Positions 31,704 through 40,043 of a DNA stretch of 64,000 nucleotides are shown in pieces. Made by a program: the position numbers and the translations under genes. The notes under the pieces were generated by a model. The model did not search any database and was not told the origin of the DNA. It saw only the letters and a program-made list of their open reading frames with translations. The stretch comes from Mycobacterium adipatum (GTDB lineage: Bacteria > Actinomycetota > Actinomycetes > Mycobacteriales > Mycobacteriaceae). Each line of letters begins with the position of its first letter. Within the stretch, counting starts at the first letter, position 1. The stretch lies in NCBI RefSeq assembly GCF_001644575.1, contig NZ_CP015596.1, positions 1,488,001-1,552,000 of the forward strand. Reading direction: 5' to 3'.

Positions 31704-32861
31704 GCATTCACGACGGGGACGTTGGGTCCGCTGACGCTGAAGAACAGGTTCATCAAGGCCGCGACCTTCGAGGGAGTGATGACCGGCGGTCGAGTCGGCG
31801 ACGCGCTGATCGACTTCCACGCCGGAGTCGCACGCGGTGGCGCCGCGATGACCACCGTCGCGTATCTGGCCATCTCACCCGGCGGCCGGGTGCACCGCGA
31901 CACCATTGTGCTCGGCGCCGATTCCGTGGCCGGGCTGCGGCGACTGACCGATGTGGTGCACGCCGAAGGCGCCCTGGCCTGTGCCCAGATAGGGCATGCC
32001 GGCCTGGTCGCCAACACGCTGTCCAACCGCACCCCGTCGCTCGCTCCGAGCAGCAGGTTCAGCGCTCCGGCGATGGGTCGCGTCAAGGCGGCCACCGCCG
32101 CCCAACTCGATGCCGTGGTGGAAGAGTTCGGCGTCGCGGCCCGCCATGCGGTCGAGTCCGGGTTCGATGCCATCGAGATCCACATGGGCCACGGCTATCT
32201 GATCAGCTCGTTCTTCAGCCCGAACCTCAACCGCCGCACCGACGACTTCGGTGGGAACACCATCCGACGCGCCGAACTGGCCCGTCGGGTGGCCGAGCGG
32301 GTCCGGCGCGCGGTGGGCGAAACCGTCGCCGTCACAGCGAAATTCAACATGGATGATGGTGTGCGCCAAGGCTTCTGGCTGACCGAGAGCATGGCCACGG
32401 CTCACCTCCTGCAGGCCGACGGACACCTCGACGCGCTACAACTCACCGGGGGCAGTTCACTTCTCAACCCGATGTACTACTTCCGCGGCCCGGTCCCGAT
32501 GTCGGAATTCATCGCCTCGCAGCCGGTGCCGGTCGGGCTGGGGCTGCGCGTCATCGGCAGGCGGCTGTTCCGTGAGTACCCGTTCGAGGAAGCCTTCTTC
32601 CTGCCGCTGGCCCGGCAGTTCCGCGAGACTCTCGATATGCCGCTGATCCTGCTGGGCGGGGTCAATGAGTTGGACACCGTGCACGGCGCACTGGCGGAGG
32701 GTTTCGAGTTCGTGGCCATGGCCCGTGCGTTGCTGCGCGATCCCGGACTGGTCAACAGGTTCCGTGACGAGACCGCGACCGCGGGCCTGTGTGTGCACTG
32801 CATGAAATGCATGCCGACGGTGTACAGCGGTACGCGGTGCGTCATCCGCACTCCGGGGTGA
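31692..32861 (+). CDS. Old-yellow-enzyme-like NADH:flavin oxidoreductase with Fe-S cysteines
   Basis: A 389-residue TIM-barrel FMN oxidoreductase of the OYE family. Marks are LGPLTLKNRFIKAATFEG at the start, AQIGHAG, IHMGHGYLISSFFSPNLNRRTDDFGG, and LLGGVNE near the FMN site. The C-terminus has CVHCMKC and a fourth Cys ten residues on, as in the 4Fe-4S dienoyl-CoA reductase group, but no second FAD domain follows. I chose ATG 31692 from the promoter position; ATG 31686 is an alternative. It may reduce an enone or an enoyl-CoA. Confidence 0.85.
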   Translation: MVSKAFTTGTLGPLTLKNRFIKAATFEGVMTGGRVGDALIDFHAGVARGGAAMTTVAYLAISPGGRVHRDTIVLGADSVAGLRRLTDVVHAEGALACAQIGHAGLVANTLSNRTPSLAPSSRFSAPAMGRVKAATAAQLDAVVEEFGVAARHAVESGFDAIEIHMGHGYLISSFFSPNLNRRTDDFGGNTIRRAELARRVAERVRRAVGETVAVTAKFNMDDGVRQGFWLTESMATAHLLQADGHLDALQLTGGSSLLNPMYYFRGPVPMSEFIASQPVPVGLGLRVIGRRLFREYPFEEAFFLPLARQFRETLDMPLILLGGVNELDTVHGALAEGFEFVAMARALLRDPGLVNRFRDETATAGLCVHCMKCMPTVYSGTRCVIRTPG

Positions 32862-32873
32862 TTTACGAATGGG

Positions 32874-32912
32874 CGATGCCGGCGCCGCGGTCGAGCTGCG
32901 GTGCCGGCATCG
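32874..32912. terminator. Stem-loop between the OYE-like and lipoprotein genes
   Basis: Arms CGATGCCGGC (32874-32883) and GCCGGCATCG (32903-32912) are perfect over 10 bp. They lie between convergent genes. No strong U-run follows, but position suggests a two-way terminator. Confidence 0.6.
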
Positions 32913-32931
32913 TCCAACGATCGGGAAGGGG

Positions 32932-33663
32932 CTACGGCGTGATGGTGGTCTCCGAATCGATGACATCGGTTGCCGCGCTGACGATGTCGCCCTGGTCCTC
33001 GGTGCCGTCCGCGTTGAGCTGCAGTACGTAGAGGCCGTCGGCGCCGGGGATCACGACGGTCTTCTGCGCCACGATCTTGGTCAGGCCGTCGGACACCCAC
33101 GTGCCACCGAGCTGGAAAGCCGGGTACTCGCCGAGGGTGCTGACTGCGCCTGCGTTCCAGCCCTCGTATTCCGGCAGGTTCTGCAGCTCGCCGCCGGCCA
33201 GGTCGATGATCTTCTGCGGGTCGACGTTGCCGGTCAGCTTCGACACCAGCGCGACGATGCTGGGGGTGTACTCGGCCGCCTCGGGGCCGGTGTAGACGAT
33301 TGCGCCATAAGCCCATTCGGGGGTGTCGGCACCGGCGTCCTCCCAGCCTTCGGGGAACGGCAGGTCGATGGTCGGCGAGCCCGGGTCGCCACGCTTGACC
33401 GGTGTCTCCTGGATGCCGTTCGCCTGGATGTAGCTGGCGATCGTCTCATTCGGGCCGCTTGCCCCGGTCACCTCGTCGCGCGGGGCGACCTTGGGTTTCG
33501 TTGTCTTCGGCGCGGATTCGCTCGTCGACGCCTCGGAGGATTCCGCCGCGGCGCTGGTCTCGGCGGATCCCTCGGTGGTCTTGGTATCCGAGCCGCAGCC
33601 CGACAGGATCAAGCCCAGCGTGGTGGCTATCGCCGCAACACCGGCAATTGCAGATGTCTTCAT
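32932..33663 (-). CDS. LpqN/LpqT-type lipoprotein
   Basis: A 243-residue lipoprotein. The signal peptide ends in the lipobox LSGC within the first 25 residues. A Ser/Thr/Ala/Glu-rich spacer follows, then a globular domain (from GASGPNETIASYIQANGI to the end) of the LpqN family, exported and anchored to the outer face of the membrane. Two ATGs are adjacent; the second (33663) has the better spacing to AGGGG, and a start at 33666 is possible. An 18-bp palindrome lies 30 bases upstream. Function unknown. Confidence 0.82.
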   Translation of the reverse strand: MKTSAIAGVAAIATTLGLILSGCGSDTKTTEGSAETSAAAESSEASTSESAPKTTKPKVAPRDEVTGASGPNETIASYIQANGIQETPVKRGDPGSPTIDLPFPEGWEDAGADTPEWAYGAIVYTGPEAAEYTPSIVALVSKLTGNVDPQKIIDLAGGELQNLPEYEGWNAGAVSTLGEYPAFQLGGTWVSDGLTKIVAQKTVVIPGADGLYVLQLNADGTEDQGDIVSAATDVIDSETTITP

Positions 33664-33693
33664 CATGAACCCCTTGTTGTGAAAGTCTCATTC

Positions 33694-33711
33694 ATGGCAA
33701 ACACTTGCCAT
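33694..33711. promoter_or_regulatory. 18-bp inverted repeat before the LpqN-type gene
   Basis: ATGGCAA and TTGCCAT flank ACAC. It lies 30 bases before the lipoprotein start, in the position of a promoter operator. The next 170 bases to the end of fadD17 hold no other structure I can see. Confidence 0.5.
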
Positions 33712-33883
33712 GCTCATTCTGCTCGGAAGCGTAGCCCAGAAATTGCCGTCACATGGTAAGTAGAAGTACTCAAAAATTGCGCCAAGATATGCATCGACCG
33801 CGACAGCAAATTCTCTTACGATATTTTGCCCGGCCCAGCATGACGACGATGCGCGGGTGATCGCGACATCGTCGCGATCCGGT

Positions 33884-35395
33884 TCACGTCCGTGCGATCC
33901 GGTGCACCGGGTCCGCGCATTCGGTTGCCTCGGCGGACAGCACCCGCTTGAGCACCTTGAAGGTCTCGGTGCGGGGCAGCTCGGTAGCCACCCGGACGAA
34001 TGACGGCCACTGCTTGGGTCCCAGATCCGGCTGGTCCGCCAGGAACACCCGGAAAGCCTCGACATCGAAGGTCGCGCCGTCGCCGAGTACCACCGCGGCC
34101 ATCACCCGGTCACCGACGGCCGGGTCCGGGATCGGGTATACGGCAGCCTCGACGATTGCACGGTGGCGCAACAGGATCCGCTCGATCGGAGCAGTCCCCA
34201 GGTTCTCGCCGTCCACCCGCATCCAATCGCCGAGCCGCCCGGCGAAGTAGATGTAGCCGGATTCGTCGCGGTAGGCCAGGTCCCCGGTGTGATAGACACC
34301 GCCGGCCATCCGGTCGGACTCGGCATCGGGGCAGTTGTAGTAGCCGCGGAACCATCCCGCGCCGGTCGGGTTGACCAGTTCACCGACCACACCGGGTGCG
34401 CATGGCTGTCCGGTCTCGACATCGACGATCGCCACCTCGTCGGTCAGCGGTCCCAGCGAACCTTCGGGCGTGTCCGGGGTACGCGCAATCGCCACACCGC
34501 CTTCGGTGGAGCCGAAGCCGTCGACCACCCGCACGCCGAAACGCTCGGCGAAACGGGGTAGATCACGCGGCGCACCCTCGTTGCCGTACAGGAACTTCAG
34601 CGGATTGTCGGCATCATCGGGACGCTCGGGGGTGGCCAGGATGTAGGAGAGCGGTTTGCCGACGTAATTGGCGTAGGTGGCACCGTAGCGGCGTACGTCG
34701 GGGATGAACTGGGATGCGGAGAATTTGCGACGCAGCGCAATCGAGGCGCCGGCGGCGACCGCCACCGACCAGCCGGCCATGATCGCGTTGGAGTGGAACA
34801 GCGGCATGGACAGATAACAGGTGTCCTCGGAGCCCAGCCCGAACCGCTCAGCGAGCATCCTTCCGGGGAAAGCGACCTTGTCATGGGTCACCCGCACCGC
34901 CTTGGGATCACCGCTGGTGCCCGAGGTGAAGATCAGCATGAAAAGGTCGTCGCCGGAAAGGTCGGCAAAGGTCACCGGTGCGCCGGCATGTCCGGCGAGT
35001 TCAGCTTTCCACGAGGGTGATTCGACGTCGATGAAGTCGACCCCGGGCGGGACCACGCTCGGATCGTCGGTGAGGACGAGCTGGCAATCGGCTCTGACGA
35101 TATCGGAGGCCAGTGCCGCGCCGCGCCGGGTCGGGTTCAGCCCCACCGGGACCAGGCCCCGCAGGCCGGCCGCCACCAACAGCGTGGAGAAGAACGTGGT
35201 GTTGCCGAGCAGCGCGCCGATGTGCGGGGGCCGGGACGGATCCATCTGCGCACCGAGAGCCGCTGCCAGCTGGGCGCCGGACGCGATGTGGTCCTGCCAG
35301 CTGCTGAACGAATCACCCTCGTACACACCACGATCGGTGATGCTGATCAGTGGCTCCAGCAGTTCGGTGACGGTGGGTCCGCTGTGTTCTGTCAC
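33884..35395 (-). CDS. fadD17: FadD17, steroid-CoA ligase
   Basis: A 503-residue acyl-CoA synthetase matched to Rv3506, which activates shorter (C24-type) steroid side-chain acids. Marks are the P-loop IFTSGTSGDPKA, VDGFGSTEGG, and GRLGDWMRVDGENLG; the late catalytic lysine is in PRTETFKVLKR. It starts at a GTG, 3 bases after the fadE27 stop, so it belongs to the fadE26-fadE27-fadD17 operon. Confidence 0.92.
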   Translation of the reverse strand: MTEHSGPTVTELLEPLISITDRGVYEGDSFSSWQDHIASGAQLAAALGAQMDPSRPPHIGALLGNTTFFSTLLVAAGLRGLVPVGLNPTRRGAALASDIVRADCQLVLTDDPSVVPPGVDFIDVESPSWKAELAGHAGAPVTFADLSGDDLFMLIFTSGTSGDPKAVRVTHDKVAFPGRMLAERFGLGSEDTCYLSMPLFHSNAIMAGWSVAVAAGASIALRRKFSASQFIPDVRRYGATYANYVGKPLSYILATPERPDDADNPLKFLYGNEGAPRDLPRFAERFGVRVVDGFGSTEGGVAIARTPDTPEGSLGPLTDEVAIVDVETGQPCAPGVVGELVNPTGAGWFRGYYNCPDAESDRMAGGVYHTGDLAYRDESGYIYFAGRLGDWMRVDGENLGTAPIERILLRHRAIVEAAVYPIPDPAVGDRVMAAVVLGDGATFDVEAFRVFLADQPDLGPKQWPSFVRVATELPRTETFKVLKRVLSAEATECADPVHRIART

Positions 35396-35398
35396 CGG

Positions 35399-36496
35399 CT
35401 ATACGGGTGTGTCGGCCAGCTCACGGCCGATCCGCAGCAACTGGCCGGTCGCCCCGCCGATCGCGAACTCGGTCTGCTTGGCGGCCAAGAAGTACCGGTG
35501 GATCGGGTGATCCATATCGATGCCGACACCGCCGTGCACGTGCACCGCGGTATGGGCGACGCGGTGGCCGGCGTCGGCCGCCCAGAACGCGGCGCTGGCC
35601 ACGTCGAGTTCGGCCGGCAGATCCTCGGACAACCGCCATGCGGCCTGGGTGAGTGTCGAGCGCAGCGCCTTGACGTCGATATAGCCGTCGGCCAGGCGCG
35701 CCGAGACAGCCTGGAAGCTGCCGATCGGCCGGTCGAACTGCTCGCGTTCACGGGCGTACAACGCGGTCAGTTCCAGCGCGCGTTCCAGCACGCCGAGCTG
35801 GAACGCGGTGCGGCCCAGCGCTGCCTGGACGGTGAGCCACTCGAGCACCTCGGCATCGCCGATGACGCGTGCGGTGTCGACGGTCGTGCCGCCGAGTTCC
35901 AGGTGGCCGACCGCGCCGTGTCCGGTGGTGTCCAGCGTGCTCAGTGTGACGCCGGGATCATCGGTGGTCACCAGGAAGACCAAGGTGGCGGTGTCGGTCT
36001 CGGCGGGCACCAGGAACGCGTCGGCCACCGGGCCGTAGGCCACCTGGGTGCGTGACCCGGTGAGCCGGTAACCTGCACCGTCTTGCTGGGCCTGAACCGG
36101 GCCCTGGCCCATCTCGCCATCGAGGGCGACCGTGAGAATCTTGGTGCCGGCGACGGCGGGCGCCGCCCAATCCTGCTGAACTGCCTCGGATCCGAACTTC
36201 GCCAGCGCGCCTGCGGCGAGCACTGCCGATTCCAGGTAGGGGACCGCGGCCAGCTGGCGTCCCAGCGCGGTCAGCACGGCCGCCTGCTCCAGTACACCGA
36301 ATCCGCCGCCGCCCAGGGATTCCGGGGCTGCGGTGGACAGGATGTCGGCCTCGATCAGCTTGGCCCACAGGTCGCGGTCGAAACGCTGGTCGAGTCCGTC
36401 GAGCACCCGCTGGTGCTCGGGGGTGACCACCGATTCGGTGATGGTGCGCACGAGTCCGCCGAGATCGACGGAGGCTTCGGTTGGTGTGAAGTCCAT
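35399..36496 (-). CDS. fadE27: FadE27 (ChsE5), non-base-bearing subunit of steroid acyl-CoA dehydrogenase
   Basis: A 365-residue acyl-CoA dehydrogenase subunit matched to Rv3505 (ChsE5). It pairs with FadE26 as an alpha2-beta2 enzyme. The catalytic glutamate found in FadE26 (NHERVAL) is replaced here by ALGRTAF, so this subunit supplies FAD-binding and structural parts. Marks are EREQFDRPIGSFQAV, FAD-site TQVAYGP, and VHVHGGVGIDMDHPIH. It lies 9 bases after the fadE26 stop, in one operon. Confidence 0.9.
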   Translation of the reverse strand: MDFTPTEASVDLGGLVRTITESVVTPEHQRVLDGLDQRFDRDLWAKLIEADILSTAAPESLGGGGFGVLEQAAVLTALGRQLAAVPYLESAVLAAGALAKFGSEAVQQDWAAPAVAGTKILTVALDGEMGQGPVQAQQDGAGYRLTGSRTQVAYGPVADAFLVPAETDTATLVFLVTTDDPGVTLSTLDTTGHGAVGHLELGGTTVDTARVIGDAEVLEWLTVQAALGRTAFQLGVLERALELTALYAREREQFDRPIGSFQAVSARLADGYIDVKALRSTLTQAAWRLSEDLPAELDVASAAFWAADAGHRVAHTAVHVHGGVGIDMDHPIHRYFLAAKQTEFAIGGATGQLLRIGRELADTPV

Positions 36497-36505
36497 GTCT
36501 GTTCC

Positions 36506-37690
36506 TTAACGGTTCACTCGGGGCAGGCCGAGTGCGACCATGCCGATGATGTCGCGCTGGATCTCGTTGGTGCCGCCGCCGAAGGTCAGGATCAGGCAGG
36601 AGCGGTGCATGCGCTCGATCCGCCCACGCAGCAGCGCACCGGGTGATCCGGTCCGCAGCGTCGCCGAGGTGCCCAGCACCTCCATCAGCAGGCGGTAGGC
36701 CTCGGTCGCGAGTTCGGTGCCGAACACCTTGGCAGCGGACGCGTCGGCCGGAGACGGCGCATTGTCCGCGGAGGCGGACGCGAGTTCCCAGTTGATGAGC
36801 TTGAGCACCTCGGCCTTGGCGTGCACCCGGGCAAGGTTGAGCTGGACCCATTCGGAGTCGATCAGTCGCTTGCCGTGCACGTCCTTGGTGTTCTGCGCCC
36901 ACTCGCGAACGCCGTTGAGGGCGACGAAGATCGGCTGCGAGGACACCAGCGCGACACGCTCGTGGTTGAGCTGGTTGGTGACCAGTTTCCAGCCGGCGTT
37001 CTCCTCGCCGACCAGGGCGCTGGTCGGGACCCGGACGTCCTGGTAGTAGGTGGCGCTGGTGTCGACACCGGACATGGTGTGCACCGGGGTCCAGGAGAAA
37101 CCCTCGGCGGTGGTCGGCACGATCAGCATCGAGATGCCGCGGTGCTTCTTGGCTTCCGGGTTGGTCCGCACCGCCAGCCACACGTAATCGGCGTAGGCGA
37201 TCAGGCTGGTCCACATCTTCTGGCCGTTGATGACGTACTCGTCACCGCTGCGTACCGCGGTGGTGCGCAGCGACGCGAGGTCGGTGCCCGCGCCGGGCTC
37301 GGAGTATCCGATGGAGAAATGCAACTGGCCGGCCGCGATCTTGGGCAGAAAGAACTGCTTCTGCTCCTCGGTGCCGAAATGCATGATGGTCGGCGCGACC
37401 GAGTTGATGGTCAGGAACGGCACCGGCACATTGGCGATCGAGGCCTCGTCGTTGAAGATCAGGCCGTCCATCGGCGGACGGGCCTGGCCGCCGTACTCCG
37501 TGGGCCAGGACAGCGTCAGCCAGCCGTCCTTGCCCATCTGCTCGACGGTCTCGCGGTAGACGTTGCCGCGGCCCATCTCGCCGTCGCTGGCGCCCAGCGC
37601 TTCGGCCCGCTCCGGAGTCATCAGTTTCTGGAAGTAGGACCGCAGTTCGCGGCGCAACTCCTCCTGCTCGGCGGTATAACCGATCCGCAT
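36506..37690 (-). CDS. fadE26: FadE26 (ChsE4), catalytic subunit of steroid acyl-CoA dehydrogenase
   Basis: A 394-residue acyl-CoA dehydrogenase subunit matched to Rv3504 (ChsE4), which oxidises the steroid acyl-CoA to the enoyl-CoA. The catalytic glutamate is Glu244 (NHERVAL). FAD and substrate marks are GYSEPGAGTDLASL, MWTSLIAYADYVWLAVRTN, and FGGGTNEIQRDIIG. The ATG at 37690 is the family start; the frame runs further upstream across the KstR-type site and is not used. It is the first gene of the fadE26-fadE27-fadD17 operon. Confidence 0.93.
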   Translation of the reverse strand: MRIGYTAEQEELRRELRSYFQKLMTPERAEALGASDGEMGRGNVYRETVEQMGKDGWLTLSWPTEYGGQARPPMDGLIFNDEASIANVPVPFLTINSVAPTIMHFGTEEQKQFFLPKIAAGQLHFSIGYSEPGAGTDLASLRTTAVRSGDEYVINGQKMWTSLIAYADYVWLAVRTNPEAKKHRGISMLIVPTTAEGFSWTPVHTMSGVDTSATYYQDVRVPTSALVGEENAGWKLVTNQLNHERVALVSSQPIFVALNGVREWAQNTKDVHGKRLIDSEWVQLNLARVHAKAEVLKLINWELASASADNAPSPADASAAKVFGTELATEAYRLLMEVLGTSATLRTGSPGALLRGRIERMHRSCLILTFGGGTNEIQRDIIGMVALGLPRVNR

Positions 37691-37767
37691 GGGGACGTCC
37701 TCACTGTTCGGGGTTCGTTGCCGGTAGCACCGACGGGCACATGGTGGTACCCGTCCATCTGTCTCGT

Positions 37768-37781
37768 TGTAACACGTTCTA
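37768..37781. promoter_or_regulatory. KstR-type operator between fadE26 and fdxD
   Basis: TGTAACACGTTCTA fits TnnAACnnGTTnnA and is identical to the 25697 site. It lies 77 bases before the fadE26 start and 75 bases before fdxD, so it could control both directions. Confidence 0.85.
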
Positions 37782-37856
37782 GTCTTGCGGTCCAGGGCGG
37801 TATTGTCGGACAGCACAGGGACAGCCCACCCTGACCCGGAGTGCGAGGAGGTTGTC

Positions 37857-38048
37857 ATGCACGTAGAAGTCGATCGGGATCGCTGCGAAGGTAATGCGGT
37901 GTGTCTCGGTATCGCCCCCGACCTGTTTGATCTCGATGACGATGACTATGCGGTGGTGAAGGTCGACCCGGTACCCGCCGACCAGGAGGACCTGGCCGAG
38001 CAGTCCATCGCAGAATGCCCACGGGCAGCCCTGATCCGAAAAGACTAA
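37857..38048 (+). CDS. fdxD: FdxD-type ferredoxin (63 aa)
   Basis: A 63-residue ferredoxin matched to Rv3503c. Cluster ligands are Cys10, Cys16 and Cys54, with Asn13 in place of a fourth cysteine, so a 3Fe-4S cluster is likely. It probably gives electrons to a sterol-regulon oxidase (P450 or KshA pathway). The ATG follows GAGGAGG. It is followed 22 bases later by hsd4A, downstream of the KstR-type site. Confidence 0.92.
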   Translation: MHVEVDRDRCEGNAVCLGIAPDLFDLDDDDYAVVKVDPVPADQEDLAEQSIAECPRAALIRKD

Positions 38049-38070
38049 AGAGACTAGAGGTATTCGTACA

Positions 38071-39000
38071 GTGGCTTCAGACACCGCAACGAATGAAAAC
38101 CCGATCGACCTGTCCGGGAAGGTCGCCGTCGTCACCGGCGCGGCCGCAGGCCTGGGCCGGGCCGAGGCGATCGGCCTGGCCCGCGCCGGGGCGACCGTCG
38201 TGGTCAACGACATGGCCGGTGCGCTCGACAAGTCCGATGTGCTCGCCGAGATCGAGGCGGCGGGGTCCAAGGGCGTGGCGGTGGCAGGCGATATCAGCGC
38301 CCGCAGCACCGCCGACGAACTGGTCGAGACAGCGGACCGTTTGGGCGGCCTGGGCATCGTGGTCAACAATGCCGGCATCACCCGGGACCGCATGCTGTTC
38401 AACATGTCCGACGAGGACTGGGATGCGGTGATCGCCGTGCATCTGCGCGGTCACTTCCTGTTGACCCGCAATGCCGCGACGTACTGGAAGGCCAAGGCCA
38501 AGGAGTCCGCCACCGGCCAGGTGTGCGGCCGGATCATCAACACGTCGTCGGAGGCCGGTATCGCTGGGCCGGTGGGGCAGGCCAACTACGGCGCCGCCAA
38601 GGCCGGGATCACCGCGCTGACGCTGTCGGCCGCCCGTGGCTTGAGTCGGTATGGCGTGCGTGCCAATGCGATCGCGCCGCGCGCACGCACCGCGATGACC
38701 GCCGATGTGTTCGGCGAGGCGCCCGAACTCGGCGACGGTCAGGTCGACGCCCTGTCACCGGAACACGTCGTCACGCTGGTGAGCTACCTGGCGTCGGCGG
38801 CCTCGGACCGTGTGAACGGCCAGCTGTTCATCGTGTACGGCCCGACGGTGACCTTGGTGGCCGCACCGGTGGCCGCGCAGCGGTTCGACGCAGGCGGCGA
38901 CGCCTGGGACCCGGCGGCGCTGAGCGCAACGCTGGGCGATTTCTTTGCTAAGAGGGATCCGGAAATCGGGTTCTCTGCCACTGAACTCATGGGTTCTTGA
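38071..39000 (+). CDS. hsd4A: Hsd4A, 17-beta-hydroxysteroid / 3-hydroxyacyl-CoA dehydrogenase
   Basis: A 309-residue SDR matched to Rv3502c. Members oxidise the side-chain 3-hydroxyacyl-CoA and can reduce or oxidise the 17-keto group. Cofactor loop GAAAGLGRA, NNAG, catalytic Ser in NTSSEAG, and Tyr-Lys in YGAAKAG are all present. The GTG start lies 22 bases after fdxD, so both share the KstR-type control. The stop is followed by the 276-base mce4 promoter region. Confidence 0.92.
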   Translation: MASDTATNENPIDLSGKVAVVTGAAAGLGRAEAIGLARAGATVVVNDMAGALDKSDVLAEIEAAGSKGVAVAGDISARSTADELVETADRLGGLGIVVNNAGITRDRMLFNMSDEDWDAVIAVHLRGHFLLTRNAATYWKAKAKESATGQVCGRIINTSSEAGIAGPVGQANYGAAKAGITALTLSAARGLSRYGVRANAIAPRARTAMTADVFGEAPELGDGQVDALSPEHVVTLVSYLASAASDRVNGQLFIVYGPTVTLVAAPVAAQRFDAGGDAWDPAALSATLGDFFAKRDPEIGFSATELMGS

Positions 39001-39037
39001 ATTCGGAGAATTCCATATCCACCCGCTCTGGGGCGGA

Positions 39038-39051
39038 TAGAACACGTTCTA
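39038..39051. promoter_or_regulatory. KstR-type operator, distal site of the mce4 promoter
   Basis: TAGAACACGTTCTA fits TnnAACnnGTTnnA exactly. It is 225 bases before yrbE4A and may control the mce4 operon. Confidence 0.85.
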
Positions 39052-39125
39052 GAATGATATCGATCATACTGGCTGTGACCTGCAAAAACGCTAGATTTCC
39101 ACGAAGATTGCGGTTCTTTGACACT

Positions 39126-39139
39126 GTGAACGTGTTCTA
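39126..39139. promoter_or_regulatory. KstR-type operator, proximal site of the mce4 promoter (one mismatch)
   Basis: GTGAACGTGTTCTA has the AACnnGTT core but the first base differs from the consensus T. It is 137 bases before yrbE4A. With the 39038 site it gives a two-site promoter, the only such pair in this window. Confidence 0.7.
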
Positions 39140-39276
39140 GTTACTATGAGCCCGCTCACTAAGCGCAGCGTGCACATCAGGGGTGGAAACACCGCCAGAG
39201 CGAACAGAATCCGGCTATTGTCGGGTACTTCGCCAGTGTGGGACGACGGCAGCCCCGTTCGAGAATGGAGTCGAGG

Positions 39277-40041
39277 TTGATCGAACAGCTTGCGGCGCCG
39301 GCGCGGGCCGTGGGTGGGTTCGTAGAAATGACCATCGACACCTTCGTGAAGATGTTCCGAAGGCCATTCCAGTTCCGCGAATTTCTCGATCAGACCTGGA
39401 TGATCGCGCGGGTGTCGTTGGTGCCTACGCTCCTGGTGTCCATCCCGTTCACGGTCCTGGTCGCCTTCACCCTCAACATCCTTCTTCGTGAGATCGGCGC
39501 GGCCGACCTGTCCGGCGCAGGCACCGCCTTCGGCACCATCACCCAGCTGGGGCCCGTGGTGACCGTGCTGGTGGTCGCCGGCGCCGGTGCCACCGCGATC
39601 TGTGCCGATCTCGGTGCCCGCACCATCCGCGAAGAGATCGACGCCATGCGGGTGCTGGGTATCGATCCGATCCAACGCCTCGTGGTGCCCCGCGTACTGG
39701 CCTCGACCGTGGTGGCGGTACTGCTCAACGGGCTGGTGTGTGCCATCGGCCTGGCCGGCGGCTATGTGTTCTCGGTCTTCCTGCAGGGCGTGAACCCGGG
39801 CGCTTTCATCAACGGGCTCACCATCCTGACCGGACTCGGCGAACTCGTACTCGCCATGTTCAAGGCCCTGCTGTTCGGACTGTTGGCCGGCCTGGTCGGC
39901 TGCTACCGCGGCCTCACCGTGCAGGGCGGGCCCAAGGGTGTCGGTATCGCGGTGAACGAGACCGTCGTCTACGCCTTCATCTGCCTGTTCGTGGTCAATG
40001 TCATCCTGACCGCCGTCGGCGTCCGAGTGCTGGAGCGGTAG
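39277..40041 (+). CDS. yrbE4A: YrbE4A, Mce4 permease subunit
   Basis: A 254-residue membrane protein with about five to six helices, the ABC-permease (MlaE-like) part of the Mce4 sterol importer. Marks are GAADLSGAGTAF, ADLGARTIREEIDAMRVLGID (the cytoplasmic coupling helix), and KGVGIAVNETVVYAF. The TTG at 39277 is chosen because GGAG lies 6 bases upstream and it gives the same length as Rv3501c; an ATG at 39265 is possible. It is followed 2 bases later by yrbE4B. Confidence 0.93.
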   Translation: MIEQLAAPARAVGGFVEMTIDTFVKMFRRPFQFREFLDQTWMIARVSLVPTLLVSIPFTVLVAFTLNILLREIGAADLSGAGTAFGTITQLGPVVTVLVVAGAGATAICADLGARTIREEIDAMRVLGIDPIQRLVVPRVLASTVVAVLLNGLVCAIGLAGGYVFSVFLQGVNPGAFINGLTILTGLGELVLAMFKALLFGLLAGLVGCYRGLTVQGGPKGVGIAVNETVVYAFICLFVVNVILTAVGVRVLER

Positions 40042-40043
40042 AC

